NCBI RefSeq assembly: GCF_001570525.1
Contig: NZ_BBXC01000021.1
Coordinates: 124,001 to 188,000, forward strand
DNA from: Herbidospora sakaeratensis
GTDB lineage: Bacteria > Actinomycetota > Actinomycetes > Streptosporangiales > Streptosporangiaceae
Length of the DNA stretch: 64,000 bases
Direction: 5' to 3'
Below the pieces are notes generated by a model that made no database searches, was not told where the DNA came from, and worked only from the letters and a program-made list of their open reading frames with translations. The position numbers were made by a program, and so were the translations under genes. Below are positions 51,508 to 59,635 of the stretch, in pieces. Each line of letters begins with the position of its first letter. Positions within the stretch are counted from its first letter, which is position 1.

Positions 51508-53669
51508 GTGCTGAAGATCCTGCGGATCGCCCTGGTGGTCGTGGCCGCTGCCGTCAGCTCGGTGCTCCTGCCGCTCATGACGAACATCGTGACCGGCGGC
51601 GCCGCGCCGTCCTGGCTGGAGCCTCATCGAGGATTGACCTGGCCGCTCACCCTGGTGCTGGGGGTGATCGCGATCACGTTCACGGTTCTCCAGCAACTGG
51701 AGAAGAGCCCGGAAGGCAAGATCGCACGCCTCGTCCGACCCGGTTTCCGCGACCACGCCTCCGCACACGTGCGGCATCACCTGGACCAGCGTCTCGACCA
51801 GGAGCCGAGTCGGGCCGTCCGGGTGAAGCTCGATCTTGGCATCGTCCCCGACGCGGTCCTTCCCCCGCCGCCCGCAGATCGTGTGGGTCCCGGCGCACCC
51901 TTGCGGGTGACCGAGAATGCCACGCCTTTGGACGTCTACGACCGGCTCGACGGTTCGATGCTCCTTCTCGGCGCGCCGGGCGCGGGCAAGAGCACCATGA
52001 TCCTCGAACTCGCGAAAGCTCTTCTCGACCGGGCGGACGGGCCGCTGCCACTGGTCGTCGAACTCGGCGAGTGGGGCAGGCGGCGTCGTACCCTGCTGCG
52101 CACCCGGCCACCGGAAGATCTGCGTGAATGGCTGCTGCGCCAGATCGAGAAGCGCTACGACATCGGCGCCAACATCGCCGATAGGTGGCTCGACGACGGC
52201 ACGGCCACGCTGCTGCTCGACGGTTTCGACGAAGTCGGACCGGACTTTCGCGCCCGCTGCCTGACGGAGGTCAACGCGCTTTATGACCGGTATCCGCAGC
52301 TTTCCATGGTCATCGGCAGCCGCGCCGAAGAGTACGACGCGCTGCCCGCGCGGTTCCGGTTGTACGGCGCAGTGGTCATCCGGCCGCTGACCGGCGAACG
52401 GGTGCTGGCGTACCTGGCCTCGGGCGGACCTGAGCTCCGATCCGCGCATGAGGCGGTAGAGCGGGACCCGGAGATGCTCGAACTCATCAGCGCGCCGCTC
52501 TGGCTGCACGTTCTCGCGGGAGCTGTGATCAGCGCCGATCCGGGCGTCGGCGGCTGGAGCAGGAACGACCTGCTGGCCGCGTATGTGGAGCAGATGTTCC
52601 ATCTGAAGCGAGCGCGTCGTCAGCACTACGGGAAGGACCAGATGCTCGGGTGGATCTCGCAGCTCGCCCGCGTGACGCTGGCGCTGAACTCACGCACGCT
52701 GCCCGGTTCTCTGCCGGGTCTCCGGCCGTTCCTGTGGTGGTGGGCGCTGCCCCCCGGACAGAGATCGGCCGTCGCCGAGACAGGTGCGTTCGTCGCGACG
52801 GCCATGTGGTCGGTGGCGCTGATGGCGACCCTGATCGTGAGCGATGGGACCGCCGGCGGCCTGATCGGAGCGCTCACGTCCCTGGGCACGGTGGTCTCGG
52901 TGCGCCTCTTCCTGGCACCACGAGAATCCGAGATCTCGGCTGGTTCTTTCCGGCTCCGCGGCTGGCTCTGCGGCGCTGTTCTTGGGCTCGTCGGAGCCGC
53001 TGTCGTCACCGGCATGGCCCGGCTCGGCACTCTCGCGACCCAGGCCGGTGTCTCGTGGCCGGTCAGGGCGACGAGTCTGCTCTTCCTGGCGTTCTGCCTC
53101 GTGGCCCTCATCGAGATCCTGCGGCGGAGATCATGGGTGGATCTGATCGGCGTCGGCGTGTGCGCGGGGATGGCGACCCTCGTCTGGCAGGTCGATGAGA
53201 ACAGGACCACGCCTTTCTTCGTCGGCATGGGGCTCGCGTTCTGCGTCACGTTCCTGGTGGCGATGATCTACTCGCCCGCTCTGGCGATGGATCCGGACAA
53301 GGTCGACAAGGACGACAGACGGGTGCCGCTCACCGCGATGGCGGGGGGGTACCCGGGATCGCTCTCGGAATTCTGTGGGGTCCCGGTGACGACGGATCAC
53401 CGTTGACCTTCGTGGCGCTGTTCCTGGGAATCTTGACGGGCGCAGGCTTGACGATGCTTGTGATCTTCCCGGTCCGCGGTGTCGGGGGCTGGGCACTTCT
53501 GGTGATCTCGGGGCTGCTGCCCCTCCGCTATCGGCGCTTCGTGATCCAGGCGGCCGAGATCGGCCTCCTGCGCCGTGACGGCAAGGGGTACCGGTTCCCG
53601 CACCTGATCCTGACGGAGTACCTGGCTACCGAAGCCGGTCGGCGACCAGGGCGAAGCTCTCCAGCGTGA
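51508..53669 (+). pseudogene. Membrane NACHT-like NTPase split by frameshift in a G7 tract
   Basis: Residues 1-632 of the first frame carry two N-terminal transmembrane helices, a NACHT/STAND NTPase domain with Walker A GAPGAGKST (Lys161) and Walker B LLLDGFDEVG, and further membrane helices. The frame ends at 53406 with an unnatural tail. After a run of seven G at 53343-53349 the -1 frame continues naturally as VPGIALGILWGPGDDG, then LFLGILTGAGLTML, and ends with GYRFPHLILTEYLATE, a typical C-terminal motif for such NTPases, stopping at 53669. One extra G would restore a protein of about 720 residues. Membrane NACHT proteins are candidates for immunity or cell death; this copy may be inactive, phase-variable, or affected by a sequencing error. 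Confidence 0.7.
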
Positions 53670-54561
53670 GGTCCCAGAACCGGGCCACGTCGATCGACCG
53701 GGCCACGTTCGCGTTCGGCGACCGGCCGCGCAGGTTGAAGTCGATCACCGTCATCCCCGACGTGAACCGGCCCGCCGTCTCGACGTCGACCACGGCCGGG
53801 GTGAACTCGAACAGGCTCGGGTCGGCGACGAAGGCGACCGCCAGGGCGTCGTGGACCGCCGGGCCGTCGTGGGCGGTCGTCATGCCGTAGAACTCCAGGC
53901 TGGGGATCAGCAACTCGCCGCCGAGCCGGCCCAGGCCGCGCATCCGGTCGAGGATCGGCCCCTTGGCCAGGGCCGTCAGGCTGACGTCGAGGCCGATCTG
54001 GTTGACCGTCCAGCCCACCCCGAAGACGATCGCCGCCGCCTCGGGGTCGGCCGCGATGTTGAACTCGGCCGCGGGGGTGCGGTTGCCGCGCGTGTACGAC
54101 CCGCCCAAGATCGTGAAGTCGCGTGCCCACTCCATGATCCGGGGCTCCCGGCGTACCGCCAGGGCGATGTTGGTGAGGGGGCCGACGGCGACCAGGGAGA
54201 TCTCACCCGGAGCGGCGGCGAGGGTCTCGACGATGAAGTCGACCGCGTGCCCCTCGGCGACCGGCAGCCGGGGTTCGGGCAGCACCGCGCCGCCCAGGCC
54301 GCCGAAGCCGTGCACCTCCGAGGCGTCGATCCGGCTGGCGACCAGCGCCCCGGCGCAGCCGGCGACCACGGGGACCTCGGGGAAGCCCAGGAACTCGCGC
54401 AGCTTGCGCGCGTTGAGCGTCGTCAGGTCGAGGGAGACGTTGCCGCCGACCGTGGTGATCCCGACGAGGTCGAGCGCGGGGGAGCCGTGGGCGAGGGCGA
54501 TGGCCAGTGCGTCGTCGATCCCGGGGTCGCAGTCGATGAGGATCTTCTTTGGTGCGGGCAC
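53626..54561 (-). CDS. Nucleoside hydrolase (IUNH family)
   Basis: The 311-residue protein begins KKILIDCDPGIDDALAIALA, the DxDxGxDD calcium-binding motif of inosine-uridine nucleoside hydrolases, and has GPLTNIALAVRREP and a C-terminal VARFWDLTLESFA tail. It splits ribonucleosides into base and ribose for salvage. GTG 54561 starts three bases after the CysRS-like stop, so the two genes are coupled. The last 44 bases overlap the end of the convergent NACHT gene. Confidence 0.88.
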   Translation of the reverse strand: MPAPKKILIDCDPGIDDALAIALAHGSPALDLVGITTVGGNVSLDLTTLNARKLREFLGFPEVPVVAGCAGALVASRIDASEVHGFGGLGGAVLPEPRLPVAEGHAVDFIVETLAAAPGEISLVAVGPLTNIALAVRREPRIMEWARDFTILGGSYTRGNRTPAAEFNIAADPEAAAIVFGVGWTVNQIGLDVSLTALAKGPILDRMRGLGRLGGELLIPSLEFYGMTTAHDGPAVHDALAVAFVADPSLFEFTPAVVDVETAGRFTSGMTVIDFNLRGRSPNANVARSIDVARFWDLTLESFALVADRLR

Positions 54562-54564
54562 GCC

Positions 54565-55905
54565 TCAGAGCGTAACCCGCTGGCGAATCTTGAGAGCGGT
54601 GTCGATCTGCCGGTGCATGATCCGGGCCCGTTCGAACTCGCCGCGTTCCGCGCTGGCCTCGGCGAGATTTCGCACCACTCCGAGCACGGCCCCGGCGACT
54701 TCCCGCAACCGTGTTTCGTTGGCCCAGTGTTCGCTCATCGGATCGAGGCCCAGTACGTCGAGCATCGCCCGCACGTCGGCGCATTTCCGCGCCGCCTTGT
54801 GAACGTCGCCGGAATCGAGGGCCGCGTTCCCCTCGTTGACGGCCGCGTGAATGAGCGAAACGGCCTGCGGGAGGTTCAGGTCGTGGTCCATCGCCTCTCT
54901 GAACTGCGGCGGAAGCTCGCCGGCCGCCTCGACGGCCACGCGGTGAACGAAACGTTCGATGCGCCGGTAGGCCACCGCGCTCTCCTCCACCGCGCCCACC
55001 GAGAATTCCATCGGCGACCGATAGTGGGCGGCGGCCAGATAGAAGCGCAGTTCCACCGGCCTGATGCGCCGCAGCAACGTGTGCACCGCCAGCGGGTTCT
55101 TCGCCGCCTTGCGAATCTTCTCGCCCCGGTGGGTGACCGGGCCGTTGTGAATCCAGAATCGCGCGAAACCGTCGCCGGCGGCCCGTGACTGGGCTATCTC
55201 GTTCTCGTGGTGCGGGAAAATGAGATTGGCCCCGCCGCCGTGGATGTCGAATTCGGCGCCCAGATATTTGCGCGCCATCGCCGAACATTCCAGATGCCAT
55301 CCGGGCCGGCCGTCACCCCACGGCGCGTGCCAGACGGGTTCACCCGGGCGGCCCCTTTTCCACAACGCGAAATCGCGGGGGTCGCGTTTGCCGTGGCCGG
55401 GTTCCTCGCCGCCGCGCATCTGGCCCGGGCGCTGCCCGGAGAGTTCGCCGTAGCTCGGAAACGAGGAGACCGAGAAATAGACGTCGCCGTCGGCGGTGTA
55501 CGCGTGCCCGGAGTCGAGCAGTTGCTCGATGAGCTCCAGCATCTCGGGGATGTGGCCGGTCGCCCGGGGCTCCACGCTGGGCGGGAGGCAGCCGAGCGCC
55601 TCGTAGGTGCTCTCGAAGGACCGGTAGACCGGGTCGGTGATCCGCCACCAGTGCACGCCCTCGGAAAGCGAGCGGCTGATGATTTTGTCCTCGATGTCGG
55701 TGACGTTGCGGCAGAAGAGAACGCGATATTCGGAATATGATAACCAGCGGTGCAGAATATCGAAGTTCACTTGCGAGCGTATTTGCCCGACATGGGGCGG
55801 GACGACGACGGTGGGACCACAGAGATAAATCGACGCGATTCCCGGAATTCGGGGGGAGAAATCGCGGACCGACCGGCTGAAAGTATCGTATAGGCGAAGT
55901 CCCAC
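54565..55905 (-). CDS. Divergent cysteinyl-tRNA synthetase paralogue
   Basis: The 446-residue protein aligns in order with class I CysRS: CGPTV with the zinc cysteine Cys29, HVGQ in place of the HIGH/HIGN motif at 38-41, [10 protein letters not shown], the [12 protein letters not shown] block, the zinc Cys in WHLECSAMA and [15 protein letters not shown], and VTHRGEK before the KMSKS motif. That motif here reads KIRKA (263-267), which keeps the two lysines only. Codon usage at third positions is less GC-rich than the neighbours. It resembles full CysRS more than the mycothiol ligase MshC. It may be a paralogue with altered activity, a pathway-specific ligase, or a resistance copy. The gene is coupled to a nucleoside hydrolase. 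Confidence 0.8.
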   Translation of the reverse strand: MGLRLYDTFSRSVRDFSPRIPGIASIYLCGPTVVVPPHVGQIRSQVNFDILHRWLSYSEYRVLFCRNVTDIEDKIISRSLSEGVHWWRITDPVYRSFESTYEALGCLPPSVEPRATGHIPEMLELIEQLLDSGHAYTADGDVYFSVSSFPSYGELSGQRPGQMRGGEEPGHGKRDPRDFALWKRGRPGEPVWHAPWGDGRPGWHLECSAMARKYLGAEFDIHGGGANLIFPHHENEIAQSRAAGDGFARFWIHNGPVTHRGEKIRKAAKNPLAVHTLLRRIRPVELRFYLAAAHYRSPMEFSVGAVEESAVAYRRIERFVHRVAVEAAGELPPQFREAMDHDLNLPQAVSLIHAAVNEGNAALDSGDVHKAARKCADVRAMLDVLGLDPMSEHWANETRLREVAGAVLGVVRNLAEASAERGEFERARIMHRQIDTALKIRQRVTL

Positions 55906-56230
55906 CTAGCCGAGGGTAAGCCAGTAATCCGCGTCCTGTCGATAGAAACGGGCAGACGTGGCGCGCACATCATGAATGCCGCATTGTGAGACAGGTCAAA
56001 CGGGTTGACACAGTAATGAACCACGCGTCATGGCTAAGGGATCGGCTATGGACAAATCGGTCGGGTGGGGGTACGGCCCGCGCCCCGGTGGGTGGGCGTG
56101 GGCGGCCGGCGACAGCTGGTCGGTTCGGCTCGTGGGCCGCGCCCCCCTCTTTGACGAGAAAGGGGCGCGGGTGCCGCCTGACAGTCGGCCGCCGGGGGCG
56201 TGGGCCGTACCGGCTGAGGGGTGTCCGAAA
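55906..56230. other. Intergenic region, 325 bp
   Basis: I see no secure gene. TTGACA at 56005-56010 is a good -35 box, but no good -10 follows at 17 bases. A hairpin CCGCGCCCC/GGGGCGCGG lies at 56137-56170. An open frame from ATG 56048 has coding-like third positions for about 60 codons, then runs antisense into the 56231-56521 gene; it is listed among the rejected items. Confidence 0.4.
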
Positions 56231-56521
56231 TTATCGGCGGATCACGTGCAGAACCGAGGCGATGCGCTCGGCGGCGGTCACGACGTCGGAGGCGTGGCCG
56301 ATGCGGCCGGCCCAGGAGAGCCAGTACCACCACTCTCCGTCGTTGGCGTTGGACGCCAGCACGTCCTCGGCCATGGCGGGGGCCATCGGGTTCACCACGC
56401 GCAGCCGGGGGTAGAGGCCGGCCGGCGCCGACAGGCGAACCTGGAACGAGTGCGCCTCAAGTTGGGCGGCGAGCCGTTCGAGGTGGTCCATCGCCTCGCT
56501 GCGATCTGCCTTAATCGCCAT
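56231..56521 (-). CDS. Small hypothetical protein
   Basis: This 96-residue soluble protein is not recognised. It has an N-terminal helix (MDHLERLAAQLEAHSFQVRL) leading to a beta-rich middle with LYPRLRVVNP and NDGEWWYWLSWAGRIG, and a C-terminal helix ending VLHVIRR. ATG 56521 follows GGGAGA at five bases, and third-position bias is good. It is divergent from the XRE/TPR regulator, with 275 bases between starts, a pairing that suggests co-regulation. Confidence 0.7.
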   Translation of the reverse strand: MAIKADRSEAMDHLERLAAQLEAHSFQVRLSAPAGLYPRLRVVNPMAPAMAEDVLASNANDGEWWYWLSWAGRIGHASDVVTAAERIASVLHVIRR

Positions 56522-56796
56522 GGTGGTCTCCCGGGGGACGTTGCGACCTTTCTCCGGAAAGGGTGAACCTGGGATGACTGCCCGGCAATCGGGCGTACTA
56601 CCCGAATACGTGCAATAACCAGGGAACTCGCTGGTATTCAGTGGAACAGCCACGGGTCCCGGGTCGCGAACCCATAACGACGCTGGCAGTTGGGTGCGCG
56701 CCGGTTAACCTGTGGGAAATATCCGTAATAGCCGATCACGGCGGGTCCGGGGCAAACTGGGACCAGCGGGATGTCAGCAGCGGAAGGGCAGGCGGG
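56522..56796. other. Divergent intergenic region, 275 bp
   Basis: The region between the small hypothetical gene and the XRE/TPR regulator holds no further gene. An imperfect inverted repeat AATAACCAG...CTGGTATT lies near 56618-56638 and may be an operator, and several C/G-rich short repeats are present. No clear -35/-10 pair was recognised. Confidence 0.35.
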
Positions 56797-58230
56797 ATGG
56801 CCCGAGGAGAGCACTCTCCGGCATGTGCTCGTCGCTGGCGCGAGCAGGCCGAGGCACGACAGTGGTCGATGTGGCAGACGGTCCAGGCGATCCACGGCTG
56901 CTGCGGGGTCAGCATGCTGAAGGCCCACCGGCTCGGCCGGGGATGGTCCGCGCGCCAGGCGATCGAAGAACTCGAATACCTCTGTGAACAGCAGTCGCTC
57001 GGCCTGCCCAGGGCCAGCATCGACCTGCTCAACGCGTGGGAGAACAACCGGGCGCGACCCCGCCCCCAGACGATCGACCTGCTGGCAAGGCTCTACAAGG
57101 CCAACGCCGTACGCCTCGGCCTCGCCGCCGACTACTGCGACGACCCCGGCGTGAGCCAGAAGGTCGTGGTCGTGGCCAACGGGTCCTCCGAAGACGCCGT
57201 CCACGTCGAAGACCTGGCCGACGACGACACCGACCGGCGGGCGCTGTTCCACCAGGCGATGCTGATGGGCACCCCCAACGGCAGGTTCTTCGCCGAGGTC
57301 GAAGGCACCCGGCACGATTTGGACCGGTCCCTGGCAACCACGACCGTCACCGAAGACCAGCTCGACCGGCTCGACGAGCAGGTGCTGCGTTACCGCCGCG
57401 AATACATGACCACCCCGCCCACGCCCATGTTGTGCCGGGTGATGCTCGAACTCGCCGACGTACGCAAACTGACCGGCGCCCGCCAGCCCGCCGGCGTGCA
57501 GCGCCGCCTGCTGACGGCCACCACGATGCTGGCCCTGCTGTCGGCCGACGCCCTGATGAAGCTCGGCGACACCCGCCAGGCCCACGCCTGGTACGGCACC
57601 GCCCGCACCTCCGCCGACGACGTCGGCGACCTGCGCTTACGCGCCCTGGTCAGGGCCAACCAGACGATGCTCCCCTACTACTACGGCGACCTGACCGAGA
57701 CCGTCCGGCTGGCCCGCGAGGCCCGCATGCTGGCCGGTTCGGCCCCCAGTTCCCCGGCGGCCCTCGCGGCGGCGGCCGAGGCGCGGGCCCTGGCCCGGAT
57801 GGGCGACCGCAAGGCTGCCCGCATCGCGCTCGCCGAGGCCGAGCAGATCTTCGCTCGCATGCGCGGCATGAGCCAGGACGACCTCGCCTTCGTCTTCACC
57901 GAGAAGCGCATGAGCTTCTACCGCACCGGCACCCTGATCGAGCTCGGCGACGACTCCCAGCTCCAGAACCTGGAGATGGACTCGGGGTTCCAGACGATCG
58001 ACCCGGCGCTGATCCTGCTCGACCAGGCCACCCACCTGGCCCGCCACGGCGACTACGAGGAGGCCTGCCGCCTCGCCGCCCAGGCGCTCAGCCAGGTCCC
58101 GGCCGAGCACCGCACCTCGATCGTCATCACCCGGGCGAAGGCGCTGCTGAACGAGGCCGATCCGCGGCTCCCCGCCGTCCGCAACCTGAACCAGGTCCTG
58201 TCGGAGTCGTCCCTCCGGCTGGCCATATGA
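56797..58230 (+). CDS. XRE-type regulator with TPR-like C-terminus
   Basis: The 477-residue protein has an N-terminal DNA-binding helix-turn-helix-like region (residues about 8-90, with SMWQTVQAIHGCCGVSMLKA and RASIDLLNAWENNRARPRPQ), followed by helical repeats rich in alanine, leucine and arginine that look like TPR units and would sense a peptide or protein. This architecture is common in actinobacterial regulators linked to developmental or stress genes. ATG 56797 is preceded by AAGGGCAGG at some distance. Its stop overlaps the start of the next gene by four bases (ATGA), so the two are co-translated. Confidence 0.82.
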   Translation: MARGEHSPACARRWREQAEARQWSMWQTVQAIHGCCGVSMLKAHRLGRGWSARQAIEELEYLCEQQSLGLPRASIDLLNAWENNRARPRPQTIDLLARLYKANAVRLGLAADYCDDPGVSQKVVVVANGSSEDAVHVEDLADDDTDRRALFHQAMLMGTPNGRFFAEVEGTRHDLDRSLATTTVTEDQLDRLDEQVLRYRREYMTTPPTPMLCRVMLELADVRKLTGARQPAGVQRRLLTATTMLALLSADALMKLGDTRQAHAWYGTARTSADDVGDLRLRALVRANQTMLPYYYGDLTETVRLAREARMLAGSAPSSPAALAAAAEARALARMGDRKAARIALAEAEQIFARMRGMSQDDLAFVFTEKRMSFYRTGTLIELGDDSQLQNLEMDSGFQTIDPALILLDQATHLARHGDYEEACRLAAQALSQVPAEHRTSIVITRAKALLNEADPRLPAVRNLNQVLSESSLRLAI

Positions 58231-59183
58231 GCGCCTCACACGTGACGATCACGCACCTCGCCCGCACCACGCCCGCCCGTCCGCTCGCCGACGAGGCGTT
58301 CACCGTCCTGCGCGCGGTCTGCGACCGCATCGGCGTCGACGCCGGCGGGGCGCGGCTGATGCGGCTGCGCAGCAACGCCGTCTTCAAGCTCCGGGGCGAC
58401 ATGGTGGTCCGGATCGCCACCGCCCCCGACGCCCTCACCCGGCTCCCGGCCGTGCTGGCGGTGGCCCGCTGGCTGGCCGACCGGGGCTTCCCGACGGTCC
58501 GCCCGGTCGACGAGATCCCGCACCAGCCCATCGTCCACGGGGGCCGGGCGGTCACCTTCTGGCGGTACGTCCGCTCCAACGGCTCCCCGACCACCACCGA
58601 GCTCGGCCACGTGCTGCGTGATCTCCACCGCGAGCCGGTGCCGACGTCCATCCCGCTCCGGCGGCTCACCGACCCGCTGGCCGAGGTCCGGCACGCGGTC
58701 GAGCACCGGGCCGAGGTGCTCACCCCCTACCAGCGCCGCTGGCTCGGCGACCGCATCGAAGAACTGACCGATCGATGGCCCACCCTCGACTCGGGCCCGC
58801 CCGTCCTGCTCCACGGCGACGCCTGGATCGACAACCTGCTCCGCTGCCGCGACGGCAATGCGATTCTTTGCGATTGGGACGGCGTGGCCGTGGGCCCCCG
58901 TGAGTGGGACCTGGTGCACACCTACCACGGGCAGCGCCGATTCGGCCTCTCGGCCGGCGACGTCGACGCCTTCGCCCACGCCTACGGCTCTGACCTGCGA
59001 GATTGGCCCGGCTACACGACCCTGATGGAGATCAGGGACATGTACGCCGTGGGCATCCACATCCGCAACGCCCTCGGCGATCCGTTCTCCCGGCAAGAAC
59101 TTCCACGCCGTCTCGACTCGCTGACCAGAGGCGATGGCCACGCGAGGTGGTACATGGCTGCCCCCGCGCTCGGGGTGCGCTAG
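58227..59183 (+). CDS. APH-family phosphotransferase
   Basis: The 318-residue protein has the aminoglycoside phosphotransferase kinase fold: LLHGDAWIDNLLR is the Brenner catalytic loop with the aspartate and asparagine, and LCDWDGVAVGPREWDLVH provides the DFG-equivalent aspartate. Such proteins phosphorylate small molecules including sugars, choline or antibiotics. It is coupled to the upstream XRE/TPR regulator by a 4-base overlap; this pair occurs repeatedly in actinomycete genomes. The substrate is unknown, and antibiotic resistance should not be assumed. Confidence 0.83.
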   Translation: MSASHVTITHLARTTPARPLADEAFTVLRAVCDRIGVDAGGARLMRLRSNAVFKLRGDMVVRIATAPDALTRLPAVLAVARWLADRGFPTVRPVDEIPHQPIVHGGRAVTFWRYVRSNGSPTTTELGHVLRDLHREPVPTSIPLRRLTDPLAEVRHAVEHRAEVLTPYQRRWLGDRIEELTDRWPTLDSGPPVLLHGDAWIDNLLRCRDGNAILCDWDGVAVGPREWDLVHTYHGQRRFGLSAGDVDAFAHAYGSDLRDWPGYTTLMEIRDMYAVGIHIRNALGDPFSRQELPRRLDSLTRGDGHARWYMAAPALGVR

Positions 59184-59185
59184 GC

Positions 59186-59213
59186 TTGACGTGTTGCAGT
59201 GGTGTTTTGTAAA
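59186..59213 (+). promoter_or_regulatory. Promoter of cold-shock gene
   Basis: TTGACG (59186-59191) and TGTAAA (59208-59213) form a sigma70-type promoter with a 16-bp spacer, beginning three bases after the stop of the phosphotransferase gene. It predicts a leader of about 125 nt for the cold-shock mRNA. Confidence 0.6.
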
Positions 59214-59219
59214 GAACGC

Positions 59220-59344
59220 CTCCGGCCAAACGGCCGGTAGCGGGCGTACTGCTTTTCCGACGTAGGCGGATGCAGGGCTGGTCCGCTAAGCAGCCCGTCT
59301 CGTTGACCTGACGAGACGGTGAGGCTCCGCATAAGGAGAAGCAG
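59220..59344 (+). promoter_or_regulatory. Structured 5' leader of cold-shock mRNA
   Basis: The leader holds two hairpins: CCGGCC-AAAC-GGCCGG (59222-59237) and a 9-bp stem CCGTCTCGT-TGACCTG-ACGAGACGG (59295-59319) just before the AAGGAG. Cold-shock mRNAs of other bacteria use structured leaders as temperature-dependent switches, so this is a plausible RNA thermosensor; the sequence alone does not prove it. Confidence 0.5.
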
Positions 59345-59548
59345 TTGTCTGAAGGCACCGTCAAGTGGTTCAACGCCGAAAAGGGCTTCGGTTTCATCGC
59401 CCCTGACGACGGCACCCCTGACGTGTTCGTGCACTACTCGGCGATCAACAGCGGTGGCTACCGCAGCCTGGACGAGAACCAGCGCGTCAGCTTCCAGACC
59501 GTGCAGGGCCAGAAGGGTCCGCAGGCCGAGAACGTGACGCCGATCTAA
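59345..59548 (+). CDS. Cold-shock protein (CspA family)
   Basis: The 67-residue protein is a single cold-shock domain: [20 protein letters not shown] with RNP-1, then VFVHYSAI with RNP-2, and a conserved ENVTPI end. It is an RNA chaperone that melts secondary structure. The start is TTG 59345 with AAGGAG six bases before. The long hairpin-containing leader and the strong promoter suggest high, temperature-responsive expression. Confidence 0.95.
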   Translation: MSEGTVKWFNAEKGFGFIAPDDGTPDVFVHYSAINSGGYRSLDENQRVSFQTVQGQKGPQAENVTPI

Positions 59549-59570
59549 GTTCCATCCAGCACCAACCAGA

Positions 59571-59609
59571 AGCCGACCGATTGCCTCGTGCAACGGTCGG
59601 CTTTCTCGT
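59571..59609 (+). terminator. Terminator of cold-shock gene
   Basis: AGCCGACCG and CGGTCGGCT form a 9-bp stem around a 14-base loop, followed by TTCTCGTT, a weak T-rich tail. It starts 22 bases after the cold-shock stop and ends 27 bases before the glycoside hydrolase start. Confidence 0.65.
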
Positions 59610-59635
59610 TCCGGAAATGGGTAGGGGCGCTGCCC

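Noticed and set aside
54565-55905. Annotation as mycothiol ligase MshC
   Set aside because: The zinc-site blocks, the [12 protein letters not shown] segment and the long C-terminal helical domain fit full CysRS better. The motif changes are a separate matter.
56048-56566. Plus-strand frame starting MDKSVGWGYG
   Set aside because: Coding-like only for about 60 codons, then it runs antisense through a better supported small gene with its own ribosome-binding site. The composition is very Gly/Pro/Arg-rich, as in shadow frames.
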